From Clostridiaceae bacterium (GTDB taxonomy: Bacteria; Bacillota; Clostridia; Peptostreptococcales; Natronincolaceae): a stretch of DNA of 62,797 bases. A program made the translations under genes and the position numbers. The notes under the pieces are model-generated. The model saw nothing but the letters and a program-made list of their open reading frames with translations, was not told the origin of the DNA and ran no database searches. The stretch's first letter is position 1. Every line of letters begins with the position of its first letter. The stretch covers positions 1 through 62,797 of the forward strand of contig JAFIFG010000020.1 in assembly GCA_020832135.1 (NCBI GenBank). The letters are read 5' to 3'. This document shows, piece after piece, positions 16,653 through 25,323 of the stretch.

Positions 16653-18624
16653 ATTGCAACTGATTTAAATAATAGCTTAATTTGCCGGAAACGGCAGAAG
16701 TACTATTTAAGTATCCTAGGTGATGACTATCCCTAGAATTACTTTTCATATGAAAACGAACGGAAATAGAATCTGGTTGATAACTATGATGGTAAGAGGG
16801 TTTAGTAAGGTCCATTAATTCTTTAATTACATCTTTATCCCTTATTTCCACCGTCCTATAGTCATGGGATCCTTTCATATTATCTAAAATAACATAGCCA
16901 ACATCCTCTGGTAATAGGGTGATTTCCTCATAATAATCACTTTCCCTTATCCATTGGAAAACAGAGGTATAGCTTTCTCTTATGCCGTAGTCTATACGTT
17001 TTTCCTCAGCATCCATAATAGTTACCATATAAGATGAGTCCGTTGCTAATGTTTCAAAGGTAGCATTGTGTATATCCTCTTGAAGTAGTGTTATAAATTC
17101 CTGTAGCTCATCAGAATCTGAAAGTACAACAGATTTTTTTGGAGATCTATAGTCGTTGATTTCAATCCACTTAATATCTTCGTTGCTTTGGTGAATAACA
17201 GGGAATCTCTCTTGTTTATACTCCAAGGATTCATAAATAGGAGTTAGGGAAGCAGCATATGCTTCATCATTTATAAGGTATTGTCGTATTAAGTGTTTTC
17301 CATTTTTAAGGGTATAGATAATGTGCTGATATCTATATATGCCATCCATAGGAGTAGAGCCTTGTATCAAATCCTTATGAAGTACAATCATATTTTCTAT
17401 ATTTTCTTGGGTTTCAAAAAAGTAACCACTTCTATGCATCCTGTTGTATTCATGGGGCATTTCTCCCCTGCGTACCCATTCCCACTCATGTAAAGGACCT
17501 AAATATACTGATTCTACTTCGTGGGATTCTGGCACACGACCTACATAACCTGTAACATCCATTCGTATACCTATAAGCACCATCAATATGATAAGGGTGT
17601 AGGCTATATAACCTTTATAAGCTCCCCACACTTTGAAGGATTTTTCCATAAGCATTTCAGCAATCCAATAACCTAAAAAGGAGCTAAAGATATAACCAAA
17701 AACAATAGTAGAAAAACTTCCTCCGCCAATACCTGTAAAGTAAGCTCCACCTAATAGCATAGAACAAATTGTTACACCATATTTAAAAACAGGACGTATT
17801 TTTCTAAAGGCAATAACATCGCCGGCCACTTCTATCTTTCTAATTTTATACACATAATAAGCTGTTACAAAAAATATTATGCTGGCAATTATATAACCTA
17901 ATATATTCAATGTGGTTGAGTAGTCTACACCTCCCCTAGCATTTAACAGTGTAAATATAGGAAGATGATCCAGCAATGAGTTATAAAAACTACTTGTGTT
18001 ATAGCCATGTAGCAATTGACTTAGATTATGTGTTGTAAGAACATATAAGCCTGCCGGTAAAAAATGTAGAATATAAGTAAATACCATCTGGGCAATGGAA
18101 TTTCCAGTAAACATTCCCACAAAAACCGCTATACTAAAGAACAAAAGATGAAACAGTAGAGTATGGCCTCCCCATGCTACTATATGGGAGAAGGAGTAAT
18201 AATCACTTAAGTTAGTGGTAATTTGCAATAGCATAAGTATTATAGTAATAAAAATAATAGGAAGGACAAATAACAATAGTCCTGCAGCATTATGACTAGC
18301 ATATAGGGTTTTTCTAGTATAAGGTAAACTGTGGATCATAGATGCAGTATTGCTTTTTTGTATATACCGAAAAATCAAAGTAGCCAATACTACCGGCACT
18401 ATAATTATAAGTAGAAACTGAAATCCATTTTGATGGGAATTCAAGTTTAATGAATTTGAAATTTGATTTCTTGACCATTCATTGGTGACATTGTTTTTTA
18501 ACATCATATGCCTTAAGGGCAAGATAAAAAATAACAATAATGTGTATAGTGCACCAACCCACCAAAAGCGTTTTATAGCACTTAGAATTAAACCTTTGTT
18601 AAATAAGGATGTTTTGAATGTCAT
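16651..18624 (-). CDS. ABC-2 type transporter permease with large extracellular C-terminal part
   Basis: The first 350 residues contain about eight hydrophobic helices of an ABC-2-like permease. The last 300 residues are mostly soluble and begin after the last helix (IAYTLIILMVLIGIRMDVTG). The ATG at 18624 has GGGGGG 8 bases before it and overlaps the 3' end of the ATPase gene by 26 bases, so the two are translationally coupled. With the GntR regulator and ATPase it forms an export or cell-wall-stress type system like Ytr/Bcr ABC operons. The substrate is unknown. Confidence 0.8.
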   Translation of the reverse strand: MTFKTSLFNKGLILSAIKRFWWVGALYTLLLFFILPLRHMMLKNNVTNEWSRNQISNSLNLNSHQNGFQFLLIIIVPVVLATLIFRYIQKSNTASMIHSLPYTRKTLYASHNAAGLLLFVLPIIFITIILMLLQITTNLSDYYSFSHIVAWGGHTLLFHLLFFSIAVFVGMFTGNSIAQMVFTYILHFLPAGLYVLTTHNLSQLLHGYNTSSFYNSLLDHLPIFTLLNARGGVDYSTTLNILGYIIASIIFFVTAYYVYKIRKIEVAGDVIAFRKIRPVFKYGVTICSMLLGGAYFTGIGGGSFSTIVFGYIFSSFLGYWIAEMLMEKSFKVWGAYKGYIAYTLIILMVLIGIRMDVTGYVGRVPESHEVESVYLGPLHEWEWVRRGEMPHEYNRMHRSGYFFETQENIENMIVLHKDLIQGSTPMDGIYRYQHIIYTLKNGKHLIRQYLINDEAYAASLTPIYESLEYKQERFPVIHQSNEDIKWIEINDYRSPKKSVVLSDSDELQEFITLLQEDIHNATFETLATDSSYMVTIMDAEEKRIDYGIRESYTSVFQWIRESDYYEEITLLPEDVGYVILDNMKGSHDYRTVEIRDKDVIKELMDLTKPSYHHSYQPDSISVRFHMKSNSRDSHHLGYLNSTSAVSGKLSYYLNQLQ

Positions 18625-19498
18625 AACCCATTCCCCCCAACTCATAAATAAAAATTTCCTCCAGTGTCAGTGGTAGTAGATCAAGTATAACAGGATTCAT
18701 CTTTTCTACCTTGGAAAGTAACTCTTCTTTGTTTCCCTTCGCGATCAACAATAAAACACTGCCACTTTCAGAACGGTGTAACACCTCTAATTCATCTAAG
18801 AATCCTTCTGGTACTTCATCTTGGAAGGCGATTTGTAGCTTATGTATATCTGACTTCATATTATCTAGTTCTCGCTCCACTACAACTTTTCCATGATGAA
18901 GTATACCTACATGGTCACATACATCTTCTAATTCTCGTAAGTTATGGGAGGAAACCAGTATAGTTGTTTCTCGCTCCGCCACATCCTGTAGCATAAGGTT
19001 CCATACCTTTTTACGCATAACAGGATCCAATCCATCTACAGGCTCATCTAGAATCATCACTTGAGGCATAATACAAATACCAAGCCAAAAAGCCACTTGT
19101 TTTTGCATACCCTTAGATAATTTAGTAATTCTTTTTTGTGGATCTATAGGAAATACTTCCTTTAAGGTCTCATATCTTTCTTGATTCCATGTGGGATAGA
19201 GACTAGCATAGAATTTAGCAGTTTCATTGATGCTATATTGTGAAAAAAAGTACAAATCATCAGGTATGTAGACAATCGTGGATTTTATTGAGGGATTTTC
19301 ATATACCGCCTCACCACCTATTGTAACCACACCACCATCTTGACGATAGATCCCTACTAGATGTTTGATGAGAGTCGTTTTTCCAGCACCATTAGGGCCC
19401 AATAAACCATATACTGATGCTTTTTTCACATGAATATTCAAATCATCTAATGCTTTAAACTTTCCGAAAGACTTACTTAAATTTGTCACTTCAATCAT
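18599..19498 (-). CDS. ABC transporter ATP-binding protein
   Basis: This 299-residue ATPase has Walker A GPNGAGKTT, a degenerate signature LSKGMQKQ (Gly-Gly replaced by Lys-Gly), Walker B VMILDEPVDG and the H-loop VSSHN. The C-terminal 80 residues are an accessory domain. It belongs to the CcmA/YtrB-like exporters. Its ATGA start overlaps the regulator's stop codon, and its end overlaps the permease start, showing one tight three-gene operon. Confidence 0.9.
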   Translation of the reverse strand: MIEVTNLSKSFGKFKALDDLNIHVKKASVYGLLGPNGAGKTTLIKHLVGIYRQDGGVVTIGGEAVYENPSIKSTIVYIPDDLYFFSQYSINETAKFYASLYPTWNQERYETLKEVFPIDPQKRITKLSKGMQKQVAFWLGICIMPQVMILDEPVDGLDPVMRKKVWNLMLQDVAERETTILVSSHNLRELEDVCDHVGILHHGKVVVERELDNMKSDIHKLQIAFQDEVPEGFLDELEVLHRSESGSVLLLIAKGNKEELLSKVEKMNPVILDLLPLTLEEIFIYELGGMGYDIQNILI

Positions 19499-19878
19499 CG
19501 AACCTCATCCCCCTTGTTTTCATAGATGTCATCAATAAAAGCACTCAATTTTTTTCTAGACACCCTCATATATATAAGTTCTGCAATGATTTTTTGTAAC
19601 TCCTTCATTAACTCCTCTTCTCTAGCAGGATTAATAGCATGCTCTAAAGGCATTACAAAATTTCCCTTCCCCCGGACAGAATAAATAAGGCCCTCCGCCT
19701 CTAGGTCTTTATAGGCCTTTTGTATCGTGTTGGGGTTAATGGTAAGGTATTGGGCTAATTCCCGTACAGAGGGAATTTTTTCATCCGCCTTCAATACCCC
19801 TTTAATAATTAAAAGCTTAAGTTTTTCTTTGATTTGTTCATACAAAGGTCTACGATCTTTCAAATCTAATTGAATCAT
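19495..19878 (-). CDS. GntR family regulator, YtrA subfamily
   Basis: At 127 residues this is short, as in YtrA regulators: a winged helix (residues 10-75, YEQIKEKLKLLIIKG, SVRELAQYLTINPNTIQKAY) followed by a short helical dimerization tail rather than an effector domain. It likely represses its own operon. The operator palindrome and promoter lie directly upstream. AGGAGG precedes the ATG. Confidence 0.9.
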   Translation of the reverse strand: MIQLDLKDRRPLYEQIKEKLKLLIIKGVLKADEKIPSVRELAQYLTINPNTIQKAYKDLEAEGLIYSVRGKGNFVMPLEHAINPAREEELMKELQKIIAELIYMRVSRKKLSAFIDDIYENKGDEVR

Positions 19879-19891
19879 ATATACCTCCTAA

Positions 19892-19956
19892 CTGTATTAA
19901 TACATATAATACACTTAATACAGTTTTATAATACACTGAATACCAGATTGTGTCAA
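19892..19956 (-). promoter_or_regulatory. promoter and GntR operator of the YtrA-type operon
   Basis: On the minus strand TTGACA (19956-19951) and TATTAT (19933-19928) are 17 bases apart. Just downstream, CTGTATTAA (19892-19900) and TTAATACAG (19915-19923) are perfect 9-bp inverted repeats 14 bases apart, spanning the start point and early transcript. This is the expected position for autorepression by the GntR protein. Confidence 0.8.
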
Positions 19957-19965
19957 TAAGAAAAA

Positions 19966-20009
19966 GTAAAAAATAAAAAGCTAGCCAAGAAGGTACTTCC
20001 TGGCTAGCT
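19966..20009 (-). terminator. terminator of the ABC-F gene
   Basis: AGCTAGCCA and TGGCTAGCT form a perfect 9-bp stem. On the minus strand the stem is followed by a T-rich tract, placing it 20 bases after the ABC-F stop. Confidence 0.85.
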
Positions 20010-20030
20010 CCATGCTGTTTGCTGTTATTA

Positions 20031-21587
20031 TTACACTAGTTTTGTAGTCCAAGATTCACAATTCCATATATCGGTTGCGATATCACGATAGAATTCTGGT
20101 TCATGGGAAATAAGAAGAATACTTCCTTTATATTCCCTCAGAGCTCGTTTCAATTCTTTTTTTGCATCTACATCTAGATGGTTGGTGGGCTCATCTAAAA
20201 TAAGAAGATTGGTTTCTCTGTTGATTAGCTTACATAAACGAACCTTTGCCTGTTCACCACCACTGAGTACAACAACCTTACTTTCAATATGCTTGGTGGT
20301 TAAGCCACATTTTGCTAGGGCAGCCCGAACTTCATATTGGGTGTAAGAAGGGAAGTCCTGCCATACTTCATCAATACAGGTATTATAATTGGCATCCTTC
20401 ATTTCTTGTTCAAAATAACCAATATGCAGATAATCACCTAATTCCACAGATCCAGAGATGGAAGGAATTTCCCCAAGGATACTACGTAGCAATGTAGTCT
20501 TTCCTAAACCATTGGCCCCCATGAGGGCGATTTTCTCTCCACGTTCCATGCGTAGATTCAGAGGCTTTGTAAGGGCTTCCTCATAACCAATGACCAAATC
20601 CTTTGTTTCAAAAACCAACTTCCCTGAAGTTCTAGCTGACTTGAAATGAAACTCTGCTTTAGGCTTTTCTTTAGCCAGTTCAATCATATCCATTTTGTCC
20701 AGCTTTTTTTGCCTAGACATAGCCATATTTCTAGTGGCAACACGGGCCTTGTTTCTAGCAACAAAGTCCTTAAGCTCTGCAACTTCTTGTTGTTGCTTTC
20801 TGTAGGCTGCCTCCACCTGCTGTTTTTTAGCCTCATGGATCTCAAGGAAATTATTATAGTCCCCAACATAGCGACCTAGCTCTTGGTTTTCCATATGATA
20901 GATTAAATTAATAACACTATTTAGGAAGGGGATATCGTGGGAAATTAGAATAAATGCATTTTCATATTCCTGTAAATAACGTTTTAACCACTCTATATGC
21001 TGTTCATCTAAATAGTTGGTGGGCTCATCTAGAAGAAGAATATCAGGTTTTTCTAATAATAATTTAGCCAGTAAAACCTTCGTTCTTTGCCCTCCACTAA
21101 GGTCATTAACGTCTTTGTCTAGCCCCACTTCCTCTAGGCCTAGTCCTCGAGCGATTTCCTCAATTTTTGCATCAATAATATAAAAATCATTGTTGGTCAA
21201 GGTATCTTGAATAGTACCCATATCCTCCAGAAACACCTCTAACTCCTCTGGAGAAGCATCCCCCATCTTTTCGCATATGTTGTTCATTTCCGTCTCCAGA
21301 TCAAAAAGATATTGAAAGGCTCCCTTTAGGACATCCCTAATAGTCATGCCCTTTGATAACATCGTGTGCTGATCTAAATAACCCACACGGACATTTTTAG
21401 ACCACTCTACTGTACCTTCATCTGGTTCCAATGCCCCAGTAACAATATTCATAAAGGTGGACTTTCCTTCACCATTTGCTCCAACGAGACCAATATGCTC
21501 TCCCTTTAGAAGTCTAAAGGAAACATCATTAAAAATTGCACGGTCACCAAAACCGTGGGTTAGATTCTTAACAGTTAAAATACTCAT
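20031..21587 (-). CDS. ABC-F family ribosome-associated ATPase
   Basis: This 518-residue protein has two ABC domains and no membrane segment. Domain 1 shows GANGEGKST, LSGGQRTKVLLAKLL and LLDEPTNYLD. Domain 2 shows GANGLGKTT, LSGGEQAKVRLCKL and LILDEPTNHLD. The linker (about residues 235-310) is charged and helical. ABC-F proteins bind the ribosomal E site, tune translation or protect against antibiotics. The length and YbiT/YkpA-like motifs favour a housekeeping member, but resistance cannot be excluded by sequence. Confidence 0.9.
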   Translation of the reverse strand: MSILTVKNLTHGFGDRAIFNDVSFRLLKGEHIGLVGANGEGKSTFMNIVTGALEPDEGTVEWSKNVRVGYLDQHTMLSKGMTIRDVLKGAFQYLFDLETEMNNICEKMGDASPEELEVFLEDMGTIQDTLTNNDFYIIDAKIEEIARGLGLEEVGLDKDVNDLSGGQRTKVLLAKLLLEKPDILLLDEPTNYLDEQHIEWLKRYLQEYENAFILISHDIPFLNSVINLIYHMENQELGRYVGDYNNFLEIHEAKKQQVEAAYRKQQQEVAELKDFVARNKARVATRNMAMSRQKKLDKMDMIELAKEKPKAEFHFKSARTSGKLVFETKDLVIGYEEALTKPLNLRMERGEKIALMGANGLGKTTLLRSILGEIPSISGSVELGDYLHIGYFEQEMKDANYNTCIDEVWQDFPSYTQYEVRAALAKCGLTTKHIESKVVVLSGGEQAKVRLCKLINRETNLLILDEPTNHLDVDAKKELKRALREYKGSILLISHEPEFYRDIATDIWNCESWTTKLV

Positions 21588-21840
21588 ATTTAACCCCTTT
21601 CTCAGATAACATTACTCTATATATTATAATATGGGAAGTGAAAAGGGACAAGGAAAAGGTTACTACCTCTATTGCAGAAAAATTTTTAGAGATTATGGAG
21701 ACGAACAAAGCTTTGAAAATTGCATCCTTTTAAGGATAAAACATATCATCAAAAAGAAATTCTAGATGAAAAAAGGATTTCTTTTTTGGGGGTAGAATAA
21801 ATAATTGAATAAAATAATATTTTGCAAGAAACCTATGAAT

Positions 21841-21868
21841 TTGACAATATATTACTTTGCTGTAAAAT
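21841..21868 (+). promoter_or_regulatory. promoter of the hybrid kinase gene
   Basis: TTGACA (21841-21846) and TAAAAT (21863-21868) are 16 bases apart, 66 bases ahead of the chosen start. The divergent 21588-21840 spacer also has an AAAAAGAAAT/ATTTCTTTTT hairpin (about 21748-21788) that may be a leader or terminator structure. Nothing else is seen there. Confidence 0.55.
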
Positions 21869-21934
21869 ATAAGAATATAAAGTATGTAAAAATAGAAAAA
21901 AGTGGAATGGAATGTGCCAACCAAGGAGGATTTT

Positions 21935-23155
21935 ATGTATAAAGTACTAGTCGTAGATGATAATAGTAACAATGTATTTACATTAAAAATGGTTATAGAA
22001 GATTCTATTGATGCCCATGTTATTGAGGTTCAATCAGGGGATAAGGCACTACAACAATTAATTGGAAACAATATAGATTTAATCATTTTAGATATCCAAA
22101 TGGGTGAAATGGATGGATTTGAGTTTGCATCCACTATAAAAAAAAGAAAAGAGACACAGGATATACCCATTATATTCTTGACACCAGCCTATACTAGTGA
22201 TGAATTTAAAAAGAGAGGCTTTGAAATAGGTACTGTGGATTACCTAATAAAGCCAATAGATGAATATCAGTTAATCAATAGAGTTTGTGTATATCTTAAG
22301 ATGATGGAAAAAGAAAAAGAACTTCAAAAATCCAAGGAATTAGTGGAAGAAGCTAATGAAGTAGAAAGTAGTTTTTTAGCCAATATGTCCCATGAGCTTA
22401 GAACACCCTTGAATATTTTGTTAAGTACTACAGAAGTAATTAACCTATACCTCCAGGAAAATGACTTAGATATTAATAAAATAAAGGGGAAAACCTTGAT
22501 CTTTAAACAAAATTGTTATCGGTTACTAAGATTGGTGAATAATTTGATAGATATTACTAGATTAGATACAGGGAATTTAGATATGGAGTTTGTAAAGTGC
22601 AATATTGTCCAGGTGGTGGAGGAAATCACCTTATCAGTGGTGGAATATGCAGACGATCACGGTATAAGTATTATCTTTGATACGGATATTGAGGAAAAAT
22701 TCATTGTATGTGATTTAGATGCTATAGAAAGAATGATTTTAAATCTTTTATCTAATGCCATAAAGTTTTCAGACTCTGGAGGGATTATTTGTATTGAGGT
22801 AAAGGATATGGAAAATGGTATTAAGATAGCTATAAAGGATGAGGGGATAGGTATTCCAAGAGATAAACTAGATATTGTATTTGATAGATTTAAACAAACA
22901 GCAGATCTAATGACTAGGGCTTATGAAGGTAGCGGTATAGGTTTGAGTTTGGTGCAATTACTGGTGGAGATGCATGGAGGAAGTATTCATGTAGAAAGTG
23001 AATATAAAAAAGGAAGTGAATTTACTATATATTTACCCTTAAATATAGACTTGGAAGAACATAAGACAAGCTGTAGAGAAAAGGAAGGTTATACCAATGA
23101 ACAAAGAATTATGAGGAAGGTAAACATAGAATTTTCTGATATTTATTTCCGTTAA
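21935..23155 (+). CDS. hybrid response regulator/histidine kinase (REC first)
   Basis: The ATG at 21935 lies 5 bases after AAGGAGGA. The protein (406 aa) starts with a receiver domain (VLVVDDNSNN, Asp in ILDIQMGEMDG, Lys in YLIKPID), then a short coil, then a kinase core: MSHELRTPLN, NLLSNAIKFS, DEGIGIP and GSGIGLSLV. There is no membrane segment, so the kinase is cytosolic and would be tuned by phosphorylation of its own receiver. No partner regulator is adjacent. The target is unknown. Confidence 0.9.
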   Translation: MYKVLVVDDNSNNVFTLKMVIEDSIDAHVIEVQSGDKALQQLIGNNIDLIILDIQMGEMDGFEFASTIKKRKETQDIPIIFLTPAYTSDEFKKRGFEIGTVDYLIKPIDEYQLINRVCVYLKMMEKEKELQKSKELVEEANEVESSFLANMSHELRTPLNILLSTTEVINLYLQENDLDINKIKGKTLIFKQNCYRLLRLVNNLIDITRLDTGNLDMEFVKCNIVQVVEEITLSVVEYADDHGISIIFDTDIEEKFIVCDLDAIERMILNLLSNAIKFSDSGGIICIEVKDMENGIKIAIKDEGIGIPRDKLDIVFDRFKQTADLMTRAYEGSGIGLSLVQLLVEMHGGSIHVESEYKKGSEFTIYLPLNIDLEEHKTSCREKEGYTNEQRIMRKVNIEFSDIYFR

Positions 23156-23195
23156 CATTTTAAGTGGACAGGTCATGATTGAAAACTCAGGCCTA

Positions 23196-23307
23196 GATAA
23201 TACTATGCTGCATAAGCATAGTATCTATAGAAAAATATAAATTTGAATGACTATTAAAAATAAAATCAAAAATAAAGATGAGGGTGTATGCATACTGTAT
23301 ACACCCT
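23196..23307 (+). terminator. two hairpins after the hybrid kinase gene
   Basis: GATAATACTATGCT with AGCATAGTATC (23196-23226) and AGGGTGTAT with ATACACCCT (23281-23307) are strong stems. Neither has a long T tract, so termination efficiency is uncertain. They are the only structures in the 23156-23552 gap besides the next promoter. Confidence 0.45.
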
Positions 23308-23438
23308 TAATTTATAAATATTTATTTATTTAGTTTTTAGTTTTTTTAACAATTATACAAGCATTGATAGTAGAGGATTTTTTATATTTCAGAATATTTG
23401 AAAACGTTTTTTTATAAATTTATCATATGATAACATTC

Positions 23439-23467
23439 TTGACAAGTTAGGGATATTCATATAATAT
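23439..23467 (+). promoter_or_regulatory. promoter of the peptide importer operon
   Basis: TTGACA is followed by overlapping -10 options, TATAAT at 15 bases and TAATAT at 17 bases spacing. The transcript would begin about 80 bases ahead of the lipoprotein start. Confidence 0.6.
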
Positions 23468-23552
23468 AAACAAAAGTGTTCCACTTGTCAAAAAAGTTGA
23501 TATCTTTAAAAAAGTCAGAATGTTATACACTTTACCTAAAGGGGGAATCGAT

Positions 23553-25211
23553 TTGAAAAAGAAAGTATTACTTAGTTTAATGCTGGTGGTGGCATTAGTA
23601 TTGACGGCTTGTGGCGGAGGAGGCACTCCTGCAGACACAGTAGCAGATGAGGAAATGGGAGAACTTATTCCATCTATAACGATATTAAGTTCCTTGCCAG
23701 AAGCTAATATGGTAAATTATGAAATGGCTAACGAAGTTGTTTATGAGTTGCAACAACTTGGGGTTGACATTCAAGCGCAACCTATTGATTTTGCGGTATT
23801 GATAGACCGTATTTATGGTGATGAGAGTGATTATGATGCATTTACCATCGGATGGTCAGGTAGGGTAGAAAGATTGGATCCAGATATGTTTATCCATTCT
23901 ATTAACCACTCGAACAATGCTGAGCCTGGTGGCAACAATACAGAAAAGTATAGAAATCCTGAATTTGATGCCATTGCAGATGCACAAAGACGAGAAATGG
24001 ATATTGACAAAAGACGTGAACTAGTATGGGAAGCACAGAGAATATTGGCAGAAGATGTACCAAGAATCACTTTATATTCCCGTGCTAATGTACAGGTTTA
24101 TAACAAAGAGAAATTTGAAAATGTTATAAACATTCCAGGTGAAGGTCTTTTCAACGAATGGACTCCTATGGTTATTAAACCTTTAACAGATCAAAAGATT
24201 TTAAATGTTGCAAGTAATATTAATTTAGATACGCTAAATCCAATGGAAGCAAGAAGTGTATATGAGTGGAGAAATCTACGTCTGATCTATGATAAACTTG
24301 TACGTTTAAGTCCTGAAATTGAGCCTGTTCCTGCTGCGGCAACAGGGTGGGATATAGTAGATGACACTACTATAGATGTTTACTTAAGAGAAGGTATGAA
24401 TTTCCACGATGGAAAACCAGTAACAGTAGAGGATGTTAAATACAGCTATGATGCTTTCATTGACAACAATGTAGAATACTTTATGTCCTTCTTAGAGCCA
24501 ATTGACTCAGTGGAGATTATAGATGACGGCACTGTTAGATTTAATCTTAAAGAGCCTTATGCTCCATTTATTACTAACACATTGACACAAATTCCTGTTC
24601 TTCCAAAGCATATTTGGGAAACAGTAGGGAATGCTAGGGATTTTGCCAATAGTAATCCAGTAGGAAGTGGACCATTTGTATTTGAAAACTTCAGACCTGG
24701 TGAAGAATTAGTGGCATCAACAAACAAAGATTTCTATGAAGAAATTCATATTGATGGATATATCTTTAATATCTTTGGTTCGCCAGAGGGTGTACTAACA
24801 GCGATAGAGCTTGAAGATATCGATATGGTTTCCTATGATTTAGTACCGGCTCATATTGAGCAAATCAGCAACAATGAAGGCGGAAGATATGATCATATGG
24901 AATTGACAGAAGTAAATGATATTGGATTCTTCTATATAGGAATGAATGCTGATAGAGCTCCATTTAATAATAAGGCATTTAGAATAGCTACAGCCCACTT
25001 AGTGGATTATGACCTAGCAGTGGATGTACATCTAAATGGTTATGGTGGCCGTGGTGGTGGTGGATTAGTAATTAACTCCGCTAACGAATTCTGGCATAAT
25101 CCAGATGTACCTATATATGATGAATACAACCCAGAAAAAGCAAGAGAAATCCTAAAAGATGCAGGATTTACTTGGGACAGCAATGGCAGATTACGTATGC
25201 CTAAGGAGTAG
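23553..25211 (+). CDS. peptide ABC importer lipoprotein, circularly permuted SBP_bac_5 fold
   Basis: The TTG at 23553 has GGGGG upstream and opens a lipoprotein signal ending in LTAC (Cys about residue 20). In usual binding proteins of this class the chain begins with the TLNP...VYEGLVRL region and ends with NPEFD...EAQ.ILAEDVP..LY. Here the order is inverted. Residues about 40-208 are the canonical C-terminal part (YELQQLGVDIQAQPIDF, DYDAFTIGWSG, YRNPEFDAI, AQRILAEDVPRITLY). A linker near residue 209 then leads to the canonical N-terminal part (LDTLNPMEARSVYEW, FHDGKPVTVEDVKYSYDAF, NPVGSGPFVFENF), ending in NPEKAREILKDAGF. It probably still binds peptides for the importer encoded downstream. 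Confidence 0.85.
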   Translation: MKKKVLLSLMLVVALVLTACGGGGTPADTVADEEMGELIPSITILSSLPEANMVNYEMANEVVYELQQLGVDIQAQPIDFAVLIDRIYGDESDYDAFTIGWSGRVERLDPDMFIHSINHSNNAEPGGNNTEKYRNPEFDAIADAQRREMDIDKRRELVWEAQRILAEDVPRITLYSRANVQVYNKEKFENVINIPGEGLFNEWTPMVIKPLTDQKILNVASNINLDTLNPMEARSVYEWRNLRLIYDKLVRLSPEIEPVPAAATGWDIVDDTTIDVYLREGMNFHDGKPVTVEDVKYSYDAFIDNNVEYFMSFLEPIDSVEIIDDGTVRFNLKEPYAPFITNTLTQIPVLPKHIWETVGNARDFANSNPVGSGPFVFENFRPGEELVASTNKDFYEEIHIDGYIFNIFGSPEGVLTAIELEDIDMVSYDLVPAHIEQISNNEGGRYDHMELTEVNDIGFFYIGMNADRAPFNNKAFRIATAHLVDYDLAVDVHLNGYGGRGGGGLVINSANEFWHNPDVPIYDEYNPEKAREILKDAGFTWDSNGRLRMPKE

Positions 25212-25254
25212 ACTTTATAATTAGTATACTTTTGAAATAGTTTGAAATTGCTAG

Positions 25255-25302
25255 CCAAACATAAAAGTCGATATTTCCTCGGCTTTTATGTTTGGTATTT
25301 TT
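25255..25302 (+). terminator. strong hairpin between binding protein and permease genes
   Basis: A 17-bp stem (25255-25271 with 25279-25295) has only one G-U pair, a 7-base loop and a following TATTTTTAA. Inside an operon this normally lowers expression of the distal genes, giving excess binding protein over permease, or stabilises the upstream mRNA. Confidence 0.75.
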
Positions 25303-25323
25303 AACAGAAAGGATGGTGGTTAG

